Origin: a virus
Length of the DNA: 64,000 nt
Direction: 5' to 3' (one strand)
Virus record (IMG/VR): IMGVR_UViG_3300040801_002923
Coordinates: 1-64,000 of that record
A program made the translations under genes and the position numbers. The notes under the pieces were generated by a model. That model was given only the letters and a program-made list of their open reading frames with translations, had not been told where the DNA came from and made no database searches. Positions 35,519-44,152 of this stretch are shown here, in pieces; position 1 is the stretch's first letter; each line of letters opens with the position of its first letter.

Positions 35519-35793
35519 CGCTTCTTGTTGACCTGTTGAACAGCCTTCTTTTCAGCCTCGTAGTGACGCTCGAGGAAGCGTGTGATAATATCGCGCTCGG
35601 CAGGACACAGGTCCAACGCTTCCTCGTACGTCAGACCACCTTTCATGTGAAATGCTAGCTCGACGGCTGAATTCAACATCGCCTCAGCCTCGCGCTGCAT
35701 GTCTTCCACTGCTTTCCTGAAGGCTTGTGGGTCGCCTGACTTCAGGATTACGTAAAAAACGTGATTGGGTTCGTAGGAACGTCGATTTGCCAC
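35515..35793 (-). CDS. Tail-chaperone-like protein, gp51-like by position; candidate -1 frameshift partner
   Basis: 92 residues if started at GTG (35793). It overlaps the upstream minus-strand gene by 46 nt in the -1 frame. Mostly helical (AFRKAVEDMQREAEAMLNSA; YEEALDLCPAERDIITRFLE). No good ribosome site precedes the GTG, whereas a slippery GTTTTTT, 7-nt spacer and 7-bp stem-loop join the two frames. It is therefore likely made mainly as a C-terminal extension of the upstream protein, as in tail assembly chaperones next to tape-measure genes. It ends in TAG followed one codon later by TGA. Confidence 0.7.
   Translation of the reverse strand: MANRRSYEPNHVFYVILKSGDPQAFRKAVEDMQREAEAMLNSAVELAFHMKGGLTYEEALDLCPAERDIITRFLERHYEAEKKAVQQVNKKR
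35716..35760 (-). other. Candidate -1 programmed frameshift signal
   Basis: On the minus strand: G TTT TTT in the reading frame of the upstream gene (35754-35760), a 7-nt spacer, then CCTGAAG (35740-35746) pairing perfectly with CTTCAGG (35716-35722) around a 17-nt loop. The upstream frame stops at TAA (35748-35750) right after the slip site. The first base of the heptamer is G rather than T, so the first tRNA re-pairs imperfectly. Confidence 0.6.
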
Positions 35794-36521
35794 TCAGTAC
35801 CGCAGTCGGGGCATTCAACGGCTTTCTTCGGCATCATACCCCAGTCGCTGAGATCAATCATTTGATCAGCGAGAAGCGTGATCCAGCCGGCTGGAATCTC
35901 CGATACCCACTCTTCAATCATCTCGCGATCGTCGACGTCGTCGACCTTGAGAATCATGCTAGCAACGTTGCGAATCACAATTGTAGCTGCTTCTTCGTTT
36001 GTCATCTCTGAGAAGTCATCACGCGCCTGGAACATCGCCACAACGTCTCGATACTTCGGTGGACGCATCTCTACGACCTGCTCGTTCGGAAGATTGACGA
36101 TGAACTTCTTGGTTGGGTCCATCTCTTTTGTTGCACGAAGAATCTCACGAGGATGAATCAGGTACTTGTGTGGTTCTGCGTTCTCGCAGTCGTGGGTGAT
36201 CGTCAGCTCCATGTTCTCCCCGTACGACACCAGTCTCAAGCACATCAGTAGATAGTCGACGTCCTTCGATAGAAGATCCATTGGCTTTTCAATCTGAGGG
36301 ATTCGTCTACGAAAGACCTCTTCCACTGCTTTACCTGTGTACAGCTTATCTGGGGACTTCATCACAAGCTCATCAATCGTTGTGATTGGTGTCACTTGTA
36401 CCTCGCCGTCGACGACGTCTTCACTAAGCTCACCGTTGGTGTAGTACTTTCCGCGCGAAGGTAGTCGAAACGTTTCGCCGGGGATTTTTATCCGGCCAAG
36501 CAAAGGGTTTACGTTGTTCAT
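35748..36521 (-). CDS. 26: T4-type baseplate hub/tail assembly protein, gp26-like
   Basis: 257 residues from ATG 36521, chosen because GGAG lies 7 nt upstream; an ATG 12 nt earlier overlaps that GGAG. The N-terminus KIPGETFRLPSRGKYYTNGE and middle ELVMKSPDKLYTGKAVEEVF, then DVDYLLMCLRLVSYG, match the T4 baseplate family (gp26-like) found next to tape-measure genes in cyanophage relatives. The C-terminus has CPDCGTEW, a possible half zinc site. It is transcribed divergently from the tape-measure gene and is continuous with the gp51-like frame through the slip site. Confidence 0.8.
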   Translation of the reverse strand: MNNVNPLLGRIKIPGETFRLPSRGKYYTNGELSEDVVDGEVQVTPITTIDELVMKSPDKLYTGKAVEEVFRRRIPQIEKPMDLLSKDVDYLLMCLRLVSYGENMELTITHDCENAEPHKYLIHPREILRATKEMDPTKKFIVNLPNEQVVEMRPPKYRDVVAMFQARDDFSEMTNEEAATIVIRNVASMILKVDDVDDREMIEEWVSEIPAGWITLLADQMIDLSDWGMMPKKAVECPDCGTEWQIDVPTNPITFFT

Positions 36522-36546
36522 ATGATTCTCCATGATGATCGCGAAC

Positions 36547-36552
36547 TATTTA
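36547..36552 (-). promoter_or_regulatory. Late promoter core (CTAAATAG) for the gp26-like gene
   Basis: Minus-strand core 25 nt before the ATG at 36521, with GGAG in the leader. Confidence 0.65.
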
Positions 36553-36608
36553 GAAACTAACCTAAACCGGGAGGTTCACTGGGCCCCATCGCGCGAGGAA
36601 CCACAGAG

Positions 36609-36614
36609 TAAATA
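36609..36614 (+). promoter_or_regulatory. Late promoter core (GTAAATAC) for the tape-measure gene
   Basis: Core 24 nt before the ATG at 36639. It forms a divergent pair with the core at 36547-36552. Confidence 0.65.
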
Positions 36615-36638
36615 CATCGTCCGCGCGGATAGAGAGCT

Positions 36639-38849
36639 ATGGCTGAAAATATCGACTACGTAAAGATTGGCAGAGAGATTGTACGGGGCATGCAAGAAGC
36701 GGGCCTCGGCTCCTCATTTGGCAATTCTTTTTCTCCTGCCAATCCAACCGCATCTGGTGGTAGCGATGGCGTACAGGAGATGTCAGATAAAGCAGCCATC
36801 GCAGCATCTCGAATGGAGAAGTTCGAAAAGGCTGTCGCCGGCACGCAGACGGGGCTTACGCGTGCAGAACGAGCACAGATTAAGCGCTATAGAGACCTTG
36901 AACTGGAACAGCGCCGTGCTGCTGCTACAATGCAGAACGCACGCAAGATATCTATGCAGTACCAAGAGGGTACTGAGGAAGGAATTAAAGCCCAACAGAG
37001 GTATCTCGACACGCAACGCGAGCTCGAAAAGGCTACTGAAAACTTAGCACACGCGACCAACGAATTTATCGATCTCCAGGAGAAAGCAAACGATCAGCAA
37101 CGCCGAGAGTTGTTCCCGACGTTTGGTAAGTTTGGTACTCTTCTCAAAAAGAACGCTGCGGCACTTGGAATGCTTGCCGTCAGTATCGGCACCGTTCTGA
37201 CTGAAGCGCTTGCAAAAGATGTAGTGCAACAGCTGAAAGCCGGATCGCAGCTAGCAGCGCTGGAGATGCAAGGGTTTAGTACTGTTCTTGGTATCTCTAC
37301 CGAAGAGATGCTGCAACTCGAAACCGCAAACCGTCAAGCAATCAACGCAATGGGTGGTTCGAGTGTCGTGTTCGGAGATCTCCGCTCGGAGATCATGTCC
37401 ACGATCCCCAACATCAACGGCCTTGCGAGAACTGTAGGTGGAATCGATGAAGCGTTCAAGTTCGTCGTCAACAGTACGGGTGACCTTGCGAAAGCTGGTA
37501 TCTCTGGTGATCAGGCTATTGGAAACTTCACAGCTCAGATGGATGAGTTCCGAACAATTTTTGGAACATCTCCGGAGCAATTCAGAGAGCTAAACAATCA
37601 GCTAGCACAAAACGTTGACATCAGACAATCGCTGCGCGGTCTTGACCGCGACGAACGTCGCCGCCGCATGGAATCGCTTCGTCTGCAGATCCAGCTGAAC
37701 GGCGCCATGGGTATGACTGCCGAACAGGCGGTCGCAGCTGCAACAAGACTGCAAGAACTTGCGGGCGGTAGCGCTAAGGATCGTATCGGGCAAGCAGCTC
37801 GACTACAGACAATGGCCGCCGCGTTTGGTATTCAAGGCGGAGCTGAAGCCGCCTCCGCTCTAAGAGCGGGTCGCCGAGCTTCGCCTGAGCAACAACGTAT
37901 CCTACAACAAGTACTCGACCAGCTATCACAAACAGGGGCGAGATTAGAGACAGGCGGCTCAATCGGTCAAGAGATACTATTTCAACAGATGGCTGAGTCG
38001 CTCAACCTGACAGATCTTGTTGGGAAAGGTTCCGACTTTAACAGCGCACTAACGGACGCGTCGCGTGTTCAGCAAGATGCGAATCTCACTGAAATGGAAC
38101 GTCGTGATATTCTTCTCAAGACCAACAGTGAGTTCTCAACACTGAACAATAACGCAAAAAAGTTGAGTGAGCGCGCGGGTGCTGCCGCAGTCGCCATTGA
38201 TGGTCTTTCAAACTCTTTAAGTGAGAAGTTTGGACAAATTCTAAGATCATCGGCGGGTCAAATATTTGGAGCCTTGGGAGGAGCGGCCATCCTTAGAGGC
38301 GGTCTTCGCGGTCTACCAGCAGCGGCGGGAGCAGCAGGAGCTCAGGGTGCAGGTGCCGCGGGCGCCGCTGCAGCGGGAGCTCGGGGTGCAGGTGCCGCGG
38401 GAAGATTAGCAGGCGCGGGGTCTCGATTGCTCGGCGCAGGCATGGGAGCTCTTCGATTTGCAGGCCCAATAGGTCTAGCGGCGGGGGCTCTGTATGGTGG
38501 ATACAATCTCTACAAGGATTGGGACAACATCGATAGCTTTGGTGACGGTGTGAAATCATTCTTTGGCTTCGGACCGGATGGAGACAATCTATCGGATGCA
38601 GCTTCAGTACCTACATTCCAGCCAATGTTTGCTGGTATGGAAATGATGGAAACCAATATTCCAATCATTACAGAGAACCTCACCAACCAAACATCACTAG
38701 CAGAAGCTGGCCTCGCTGTAATGCGCGAGCAGCGCGATCTTCTTCAGCAACTGGTTGAAATCCAGCGTAGTCTTCAAACAGCAGGACCAACGCCAACTGC
38801 GTCTGTAGACACGCCGCCCGCCAGTGGGGTGTATCCATTGTTCGCCTAA
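36639..38849 (+). CDS. Tail tape-measure protein (gp29-like role)
   Basis: 736 residues. The N-terminal 160 residues are charged and helical with coiled-coil character (ERAQIKRYRDLELEQRRAAA). A hydrophobic segment (NAAALGMLAVSIGTVLTEAL) lies near residue 180. Further amphipathic helices follow. Residues about 545-625 are Ala/Gly-rich and hydrophobic (GALGGAAILRGG; RFAGPIGLAAGALYGGYN), as in tape-measure proteins that enter the membrane on DNA injection. It is located next to the tail chaperone pair. A 26-bp direct repeat lies in the Ala/Gly region. Sequence similarity to T4 gp29 is not visible by eye. Confidence 0.8.
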   Translation: MAENIDYVKIGREIVRGMQEAGLGSSFGNSFSPANPTASGGSDGVQEMSDKAAIAASRMEKFEKAVAGTQTGLTRAERAQIKRYRDLELEQRRAAATMQNARKISMQYQEGTEEGIKAQQRYLDTQRELEKATENLAHATNEFIDLQEKANDQQRRELFPTFGKFGTLLKKNAAALGMLAVSIGTVLTEALAKDVVQQLKAGSQLAALEMQGFSTVLGISTEEMLQLETANRQAINAMGGSSVVFGDLRSEIMSTIPNINGLARTVGGIDEAFKFVVNSTGDLAKAGISGDQAIGNFTAQMDEFRTIFGTSPEQFRELNNQLAQNVDIRQSLRGLDRDERRRRMESLRLQIQLNGAMGMTAEQAVAAATRLQELAGGSAKDRIGQAARLQTMAAAFGIQGGAEAASALRAGRRASPEQQRILQQVLDQLSQTGARLETGGSIGQEILFQQMAESLNLTDLVGKGSDFNSALTDASRVQQDANLTEMERRDILLKTNSEFSTLNNNAKKLSERAGAAAVAIDGLSNSLSEKFGQILRSSAGQIFGALGGAAILRGGLRGLPAAAGAAGAQGAGAAGAAAAGARGAGAAGRLAGAGSRLLGAGMGALRFAGPIGLAAGALYGGYNLYKDWDNIDSFGDGVKSFFGFGPDGDNLSDAASVPTFQPMFAGMEMMETNIPIITENLTNQTSLAEAGLAVMREQRDLLQQLVEIQRSLQTAGPTPTASVDTPPASGVYPLFA
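38337..38401 (+). repeat. 26-bp direct repeat inside the tape-measure gene
   Basis: Copies at 38337-38362 and 38376-38401 differ at one base. They are 39 nt apart, so exactly 13 residues are duplicated in frame within the Gly/Ala-rich segment. Confidence 0.85.
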
Positions 38850-38877
38850 TCCGGGGGAGCTGGTTCTGGTACGTCAA

Positions 38878-38883
38878 TAAATA
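38878..38883 (+). promoter_or_regulatory. Late promoter core (AATAAATAG) for the portal gene
   Basis: Core 28 nt before the gp20 ATG; the leader has no clear Shine-Dalgarno. Confidence 0.65.
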
Positions 38884-38911
38884 GAATTTAGACGTATATG
38901 GATCACTTTAC

Positions 38912-40570
38912 ATGGCTGATACACCAAAATTCAAGGGGTTCTACAAAGTAGTACAACCCTCTCCGGAGACTGCTAGACTCACCGACAGTCAATCCCTATC
39001 GGATGCTGGCATCTATGGTAACTACTCTTGGTACCAGAGACTAATCCAGGGATCCGGCTCTCGGATCACGCGATACCGTGAGTATGACCTCATGGATAAT
39101 GACGTTGACGTCTCGCGAGCTCTCGACACGATCGCCGAAGAGATATGCGGTAACGACGAGTACACCGACGAACCGCTGATCGTGAACGTTGTCGCTGAAG
39201 ATGACTCGATGATATCTGATACGGAAGTGTTTACACTCCGCACAGCTCTTCGATCTTGGATCGATCTACACAATCTGCGTACACGCCTGTTCAATATCGT
39301 GCGCATGACTATCAAGTATGGAGATGTATTTTTCCGTAAGCGCAAAGAGCACGGTGGTTGGGAATTCATTCATCCTAAGCACGTTGTTGGTGCCATCGTA
39401 GATCGCGAAGATATCACAAAGATTGTCGCGTGGCAGGTGCGTACGCAAATCAAGCACGCTAAGCAGACGTACGGCGTTGCTTTGACCTCTAGCAATGCAC
39501 AAGACGCTACAGAAATCATTCCTGTAAACGAAATCGTTCGGTTCTCGCTAAACGACGACATGTCCGATACCGCTCCTTTCGGTGAGTCGGTGCTCCGCCC
39601 TGTGTACCGCTCTCACAAGCAAAAGGAACTGCTCGAAGATTCTGTCGTCATCTATCGCATCCAACGTGCGCCCGAGCGCCGTGTATTTTACATCGATGTT
39701 GGTAAGATGCCACCGCAACGTACCAAGCAGTATCTCGAGCAGATTAAGAACGAGATCAAGCAGAAGAAGGTGCCAACGTTTAACGGTGGAACTAGCGAGG
39801 TTGACTCCGTGTATAACCCGCAGTCCATGTCTGAAGACTTCTTCTTCGCTCAGCGCGCAGACGGCCGCGGTTCCCGCGTAGATACGCTTCCTGGTGGAGC
39901 TGGTCTTGGCGAACTATCGGACCTCGAGTACTTTATGGACAAAGTACTCCGTGGTCTTCGTATTCCTTTGTCGTACATGTACCAGGATCAAGATCAACCA
40001 GGCGGTATCTTTAATGATGGTAGAACTGGTGTCGCTTACATTCAGGAGCTTCGCTTTGCCCTGTATGTTGAGCGTCTCCAGCGCTTCTTCGAAACAGTTC
40101 TTGACGTTGAGTTCAAGAAGTATCTGCGATTCTGTGGAATCATCATTAAAGATGAAGACTGGGAAGTCAAGCTACCCGCACCGCAGAACTTCGGTAAGTA
40201 TCGCCAGCAAGAGCTCGACGCCGCCCTACTCAACGGCTTTGCGCAGGCAGATCAGATTCCTTATCTGTCGAAGCGCTTTATCATGGAACGCTACCTGCAG
40301 CTTGAGGATGAGGAAATCATTCGCAACGAGCAGCTTCTCCGTGAAGAGAAAAATCTACCACCGGACGAGAAGAATCTTGATCCAGATCTTCAGCAGCTTT
40401 ACCGCCCCGAAGACGCAGCGATGGGTATGGAAGGTGACATGGGCGGTGGAGATCTCAGCGGGATGACAGCTGGAACACTTGGTGCTGACGACCCACTAGG
40501 TGGCGGTGACGCTGCGGGAGATGCCGACGGTGATACAGGTGCCGATGCAGCAGCAACCGCCGAAACATAA
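38912..40570 (+). CDS. 20: Portal vertex protein gp20
   Basis: 552 residues; T4 gp20 is 524. It forms the dodecameric DNA gate at one capsid vertex and nucleates head assembly. Conserved portal segments: YREYDLMDNDVDVSRALDTI, YGDVFFRKR, DSVVIYRIQRAPERRVFYID, GNMPP-like VGKMPPQRTKQYL, EYFMDKVLRGLRIPLSYM and GRTGVAYIQELRFALYVERL. The C-terminal 60 residues are acidic and Gly/Ala-rich. It is followed by core, protease, scaffold and capsid genes in T4 order. Confidence 0.96.
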   Translation: MADTPKFKGFYKVVQPSPETARLTDSQSLSDAGIYGNYSWYQRLIQGSGSRITRYREYDLMDNDVDVSRALDTIAEEICGNDEYTDEPLIVNVVAEDDSMISDTEVFTLRTALRSWIDLHNLRTRLFNIVRMTIKYGDVFFRKRKEHGGWEFIHPKHVVGAIVDREDITKIVAWQVRTQIKHAKQTYGVALTSSNAQDATEIIPVNEIVRFSLNDDMSDTAPFGESVLRPVYRSHKQKELLEDSVVIYRIQRAPERRVFYIDVGKMPPQRTKQYLEQIKNEIKQKKVPTFNGGTSEVDSVYNPQSMSEDFFFAQRADGRGSRVDTLPGGAGLGELSDLEYFMDKVLRGLRIPLSYMYQDQDQPGGIFNDGRTGVAYIQELRFALYVERLQRFFETVLDVEFKKYLRFCGIIIKDEDWEVKLPAPQNFGKYRQQELDAALLNGFAQADQIPYLSKRFIMERYLQLEDEEIIRNEQLLREEKNLPPDEKNLDPDLQQLYRPEDAAMGMEGDMGGGDLSGMTAGTLGADDPLGGGDAAGDADGDTGADAAATAET

Positions 40571-40591
40571 CAGACTATATACATAGCCCCA

Positions 40592-40597
40592 TAAATA
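40592..40597 (+). promoter_or_regulatory. Late promoter core (ATAAATAG) for the small core gene
   Basis: Core 12 nt before the ATG at 40610; GGAG sits between, so the RNA would start just before its ribosome site. Confidence 0.6.
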
Positions 40598-40609
40598 GAA
40601 GGAGAAACC

Positions 40610-40774
40610 ATGTCAGATCGTACAGAAGAACTCAAGCAGTTCCTTGATAACATGATCGACGGCAACGCTGAACAGGCTGAAGTGCATCTGCACTCATATG
40701 TTGCAGACAAGATGCGGTCTATTGTTAAACCGCCTGTCGAGCCTGATCAGGAAGCTAACACAGACGACGAATAA
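40610..40774 (+). CDS. 67: Small prohead core protein, gp67-like
   Basis: 54 residues, MSDRTEELKQFLDNMIDGNA at the start and an acidic end (EPDQEANTDDE). AAGGAG lies 7 nt before the ATG. It sits between portal gp20 and protease gp21, where T4 has genes 67 and 68. T4 gp67 is also a small protein with an acidic tail that is degraded during head maturation. The assignment rests on position, size and acidic tail. Confidence 0.65.
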   Translation: MSDRTEELKQFLDNMIDGNAEQAEVHLHSYVADKMRSIVKPPVEPDQEANTDDE

Positions 40775-40784
40775 CGGAGGCAGT

Positions 40785-41426
40785 ATGAGCGGCGACATTG
40801 TTCTACTCGAAGAAGAGCTGAGCCCAGCAACGGCAAACCTGATTGAAGAATCATCTCGCGACGGTAAGAACGTCTGGCTGAGTGGTGTCTACATGCAGGC
40901 TGAGCTCAAGAATCGCAATGGCCGCGTTTACCCGCTCCAAGAAATTGCAAACGCCGTAAATGTAGCGAACGAACGCATCAAAGATTCCAATGGGATCCTG
41001 GGTGAGCTTGATCACCCACAGACACTCACAATTAACCTGGATCGTGTGTCCCACGTGATCACCGAGATGCGCATGGAAGGAAACAACGCATATGGTAAGG
41101 CGCGCCTGATGGACACCCCAATGGGTAACATCGCTCGTGAGCTTGTCAATGCAGGTGTTCGTCTTGGTGTTTCCAGCCGCGGAGCTGGATCGGTAGGGAC
41201 AGATGGCGGTGTTCAAAGCTTCCAGTTTGTCACTGTTGACATCGTTGCCCAACCATCGGCTCCGGGTGCCGTTCCTGACAGCATTTACGAATCTCTGATG
41301 CATAATCGCCACGGAGCTGAAGCTGTTTCACTAGCTGAGCAAGTGCGTCATGACCCCGCTGCTCAGAAGTATTTCAAACGCGAATTTCAAAGATTTCTCT
41401 CCGAGAATCTGTTCGTTAAGAAGTAA
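40785..41426 (+). CDS. 21: Prohead maturation protease gp21
   Basis: 213 residues from ATG 40785 (GGAGG 5 nt upstream); T4 gp21 is 212. The serine protease cleaves scaffold, capsid and internal proteins after (L/I)xE. The catalytic His is in ILGELDHPQT and the Ser in RLGVSSRGAGS, the two conserved blocks of herpes-assemblin-like prohead proteases. The N-terminal GKNVWLSGVYMQAELKNRNG is also conserved. Confidence 0.95.
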   Translation: MSGDIVLLEEELSPATANLIEESSRDGKNVWLSGVYMQAELKNRNGRVYPLQEIANAVNVANERIKDSNGILGELDHPQTLTINLDRVSHVITEMRMEGNNAYGKARLMDTPMGNIARELVNAGVRLGVSSRGAGSVGTDGGVQSFQFVTVDIVAQPSAPGAVPDSIYESLMHNRHGAEAVSLAEQVRHDPAAQKYFKREFQRFLSENLFVKK

Positions 41427-41455
41427 CGGTTCATAAAAAGTCCAAAAATTATGTA

Positions 41456-41490
41456 AAAGGACATCGATGTGTAACCCCGCATAAACTGCG
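41456..41490 (+). other. Strong hairpin in the gp21-gp22 gap
   Basis: CCCCGCA, loop TAAAC, TGCGGGG: a 7-bp GC-rich stem about 50 nt after the gp21 stop. No T tract follows, so it is more likely an RNA-processing, stabilising or attenuating element than a full terminator. Confidence 0.5.
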
Positions 41491-41540
41491 GGGGCCCACT
41501 CACACCGCTCTAAAAGTGTCCCGCATCAATCAAACCACCA

Positions 41541-41548
41541 TATAAATA
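41541..41548 (+). promoter_or_regulatory. Full-consensus late promoter (TATAAATA) for gp22-gp23
   Basis: Exact T4 late consensus, 70 nt before gp22. It drives the scaffold and major capsid genes. Confidence 0.8.
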
Positions 41549-41618
41549 TCTTTATCGGGTAATACCGAGTTTTGGCGTACCCGTAAACACAAACGTGAGC
41601 ATTAAGGAGAAATCACCA

Positions 41619-42548
41619 ATGGATGAACTGCTTCAAAAGCTGTTCGAAGCAAACGTTCTTTCTGAGGACACAAAGAAAGAACTGCAGGAAGCATTCGGTC
41701 AGCACCTATCTGAGGCTGTTGAAGCAGCGAAGGCAGAAGCCACAGCGGATGTTCGTGCCGAGCTGACTGAACAGTGGGTTAATGAACGCGATGCTCTACT
41801 TGAGGCTATTGACAACAAAGTTGGCGATGTCCTTGATGCAGAGATGAGCGAACTCAAGGAAGACATTGAAGGCTTCCGCGATCTCAAGGCTGAGTTCGCA
41901 GAGAAGGAAGTTGAGCTGAAGGCAGCTCTCGCAGAGGAAGTCAAGCAGGACCTAGCACAACTGGTCGAGCAACTTGACGCATTCCTTGAGATCCGCCTGA
42001 CAGCAGAGCTGGATGAGCTCATGGAAGACATCCAGGAAGTCAAGAAGAACGATCTCGGTCGCCGCATCTTCGACGCAGTTGTTGAGGAGTATCAGGCTGA
42101 GTTCGCTGATGACGAGTCCGTCGCCGGCTCACTTCGTGAGACAGAGGCCCGACTCGAAGATACAACAGCACAACTCGAGGAAGCGGTTGCACGTGTAGCC
42201 GAACTTGAGCGTGCACAAAAGCTTGACGAGGTTCTTGCACCACTATCTGGCCGTCAGCGCGAGGTAATGGAAGCAATCCTTAAGCACGTAGACACAGCAC
42301 ACCTCGAAGAGGGTTACAAAACCTTCATCGGTCGTGTTCTAAAAGAATCTGATGGAGCTGAATCAGAGAAGGAAGATTCAGTACTGGCTGAAAACGCTTC
42401 GGAAGATGGTAAAGAAGAGGTCCAGGGCAACCTGGTAACAGGTGACGACGAGACACGTCTCGACGAAGAAGCAAAAGCTGATCAGCAGGCAGGTAACACA
42501 CTGACTGAATCTCAGCGTGAGCGTCTAAAGCGCCTGGCAGGTATCTAA
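41619..42548 (+). CDS. 22: Prohead scaffold core protein gp22
   Basis: 309 residues from ATG 41619 (AAGGAG upstream, chosen over an in-frame GTG at 41595 that overlaps the ribosome site). Almost entirely charged alpha-helix (Glu, Lys, Ala, Leu), for example DELMEDIQEVKKNDLGRRIF. The C-terminus ESQRERLKRLAGI matches the conserved end of gp22 scaffolds. It contains several LxE sites for gp21 digestion. T4 gp22 is 269 residues. Located between gp21 and gp23 as in T4. Confidence 0.92.
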   Translation: MDELLQKLFEANVLSEDTKKELQEAFGQHLSEAVEAAKAEATADVRAELTEQWVNERDALLEAIDNKVGDVLDAEMSELKEDIEGFRDLKAEFAEKEVELKAALAEEVKQDLAQLVEQLDAFLEIRLTAELDELMEDIQEVKKNDLGRRIFDAVVEEYQAEFADDESVAGSLRETEARLEDTTAQLEEAVARVAELERAQKLDEVLAPLSGRQREVMEAILKHVDTAHLEEGYKTFIGRVLKESDGAESEKEDSVLAENASEDGKEEVQGNLVTGDDETRLDEEAKADQQAGNTLTESQRERLKRLAGI

Positions 42549-42549
42549 G

Positions 42550-42565
42550 CCTTAGGTATCTAAGG
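42550..42565 (+). other. Intercistronic hairpin between gp22 and gp23
   Basis: CCTTAG, loop GTAT, CTAAGG: a perfect 6-bp stem just after the gp22 stop. It may mark an RNA processing point or tune the high expression of gp23; no T tract follows. Confidence 0.4.
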
Positions 42566-42607
42566 ACTACCATTTAACCATTCCATTATTCAAACAAGGA
42601 GAAAACA

Positions 42608-43996
42608 ATGGAAGAGATGTTTGAAAACTGGGGCGAAGCGAAAGAAGCACTGATGGAAGGCCTAACGCCTCGTCAGCGCAAGGTCGTAGCTCCTATTCTG
42701 GAGAACCAGAAAGAGTATTCGATGCTCGGTGAGACAGCTGCAGCTGGTGCTACACAGGCTCACGACATCGCAGGATTCCGTAAGATCCTGATCCCAATGA
42801 TCCGTCGTATCATTCCTGGTACAATCGCTATGGAGCTGGTTGGTGTTCAGCCAATGCAAGGTCCAGTCGCGCAGATCTACTCCCTCCGCTACCGTTACCG
42901 TGAGGCAATGACTCACAACGCTGCGAACTCGCCATTCGGTGGTTTCGACATCGCAGACGGTGACGAGGCATTCGGTAACCAGGAGAACGATCCAACGTCC
43001 AAGCCAATCCGTGCATTCTACTCCGGTGGTGTCGGTGGCCCACAGAACCCAGGCGCATCCGGTATCGGTGCAGGCTTCGACTCCACAACTGACATCGCTG
43101 CTGCTACTGCAGATGGTGAAGCATTCGGTTCCTCTCAGTCTGCTCTGTCTGGCTGCACAACAGGCGGTTCCGGTTCGCACATCGAAGGTTCCGGTGGTCG
43201 TAAGATGTCTCTTGACGTCGTCGCGCAGGTTGTTGAGTCCAAGACTCGTAAGCTGCAGGCAGGTTGGACAGTCGAAGCAATGCAAGACTTCCAGTCCCAG
43301 CACGGCATGGACATCGAAGGTGAGATGACTCAGGCTCTGTCCGCAGAGATCGTTCAGAACATCGACGCAGAGATCATCACAGACCTTCTGACACTTGCAG
43401 GTACGGTTCAGACCTTCGACGGTTCCTCCCCAGGTACCTACGGTGGTCCTACATACCAGCCAGCATATGTCGGTGATCGTCTTGCAAACCTCGGCGTAAT
43501 CATCAACTACGTTGCTAACGAGATCGCACGTCGTACTCGTCGCGGCCAGGGTAACTTCATCGTGGTGTCTCCACTGGTTGTTTCTGTTCTGCAGACAGCA
43601 GCTAAGTCGGTCTTCGCACCAGCTGTTGAAGGTTCCTTCCGTGGTCCTAACAACACAGCTCTCGTCGGTACACTCGGCGGCCAGATCAAGGTCTACAGCT
43701 ACCTGTGGAACACAGCTGGTTCCGGCATCGACATGGGTGTTGCAGCACCTGGTACGGATGACGTCATCCTCGTCGGCTACAAGGGCGGCAACGGTGAAAC
43801 GGATACGGGTTACTTCTACTGCCCATACATCCCACTGATGTCCTCTGGTGTGGTCATGGATCCACAGACGTTCCAGCCTGTCTTCTCTCTGATGACTCGC
43901 TACGGTAAGACGTTCTTCACAGACGTCAACACGTCTCTGGGCAACTCCGGTGACTACTACGGTAAGATCAACGTGACGGACCTGTCCTTCGCGTAA
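42608..43996 (+). CDS. 23: Major capsid protein gp23
   Basis: 462 residues; T4 gp23 is 521 before cleavage. Conserved T4-type segments: LTPRQRKVVAPILENQK, RKILIPMIRRIIPGTIAMEL, VGVQPMQGPVAQIYSLRYRY and the C-terminal TRYGKTFFTDVNTSLGNSGD. A probable gp21 cleavage site is after E42 in YSMLGE/TAAAG (LxE). AAGGAG precedes the ATG. The codon choice is notably uniform (gtc, ctg, cca, tcc, aag), as expected for the most highly expressed gene. Confidence 0.97.
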   Translation: MEEMFENWGEAKEALMEGLTPRQRKVVAPILENQKEYSMLGETAAAGATQAHDIAGFRKILIPMIRRIIPGTIAMELVGVQPMQGPVAQIYSLRYRYREAMTHNAANSPFGGFDIADGDEAFGNQENDPTSKPIRAFYSGGVGGPQNPGASGIGAGFDSTTDIAAATADGEAFGSSQSALSGCTTGGSGSHIEGSGGRKMSLDVVAQVVESKTRKLQAGWTVEAMQDFQSQHGMDIEGEMTQALSAEIVQNIDAEIITDLLTLAGTVQTFDGSSPGTYGGPTYQPAYVGDRLANLGVIINYVANEIARRTRRGQGNFIVVSPLVVSVLQTAAKSVFAPAVEGSFRGPNNTALVGTLGGQIKVYSYLWNTAGSGIDMGVAAPGTDDVILVGYKGGNGETDTGYFYCPYIPLMSSGVVMDPQTFQPVFSLMTRYGKTFFTDVNTSLGNSGDYYGKINVTDLSFA

Positions 43997-44020
43997 TCGA
44001 AACCGAAGTCAGCAGTATCG

Positions 44021-44047
44021 AAAAACCCGGCCTAGGCCGGGTTTTTT
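44021..44047. terminator. Strong rho-independent terminator after gp23
   Basis: AAAAACCCGGCC, TA, GGCCGGGTTTTTT: a perfect palindrome with flanking A and T tracts, usable on both strands. Confidence 0.92.
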
Positions 44048-44119
44048 GTTGCCTTACGAAAAGTGACCCAGTATTATAGTTAATTCCTTGCGTTTTAGTA
44101 CGGCCCAATAGTAAGACCG

Positions 44120-44127
44120 TATAAATA
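44120..44127 (+). promoter_or_regulatory. Full-consensus late promoter (TATAAATA) for the 44153 operon
   Basis: Exact T4 late consensus 25 nt before the ATG at 44153, with AAGGA in the leader. Confidence 0.75.
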
Positions 44128-44152
44128 TTCATAAACGTCAAGTAAGGAACCA

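Noticed and set aside
41456-41490. Terminator after gp21
   Set aside because: Strong stem but no T tract follows; kept only as a hairpin.
42662-43303. 213-codon minus-strand frame opposite gp23
   Set aside because: Lies fully inside the capsid gene; Cys/Trp-rich artefact of its codon bias.
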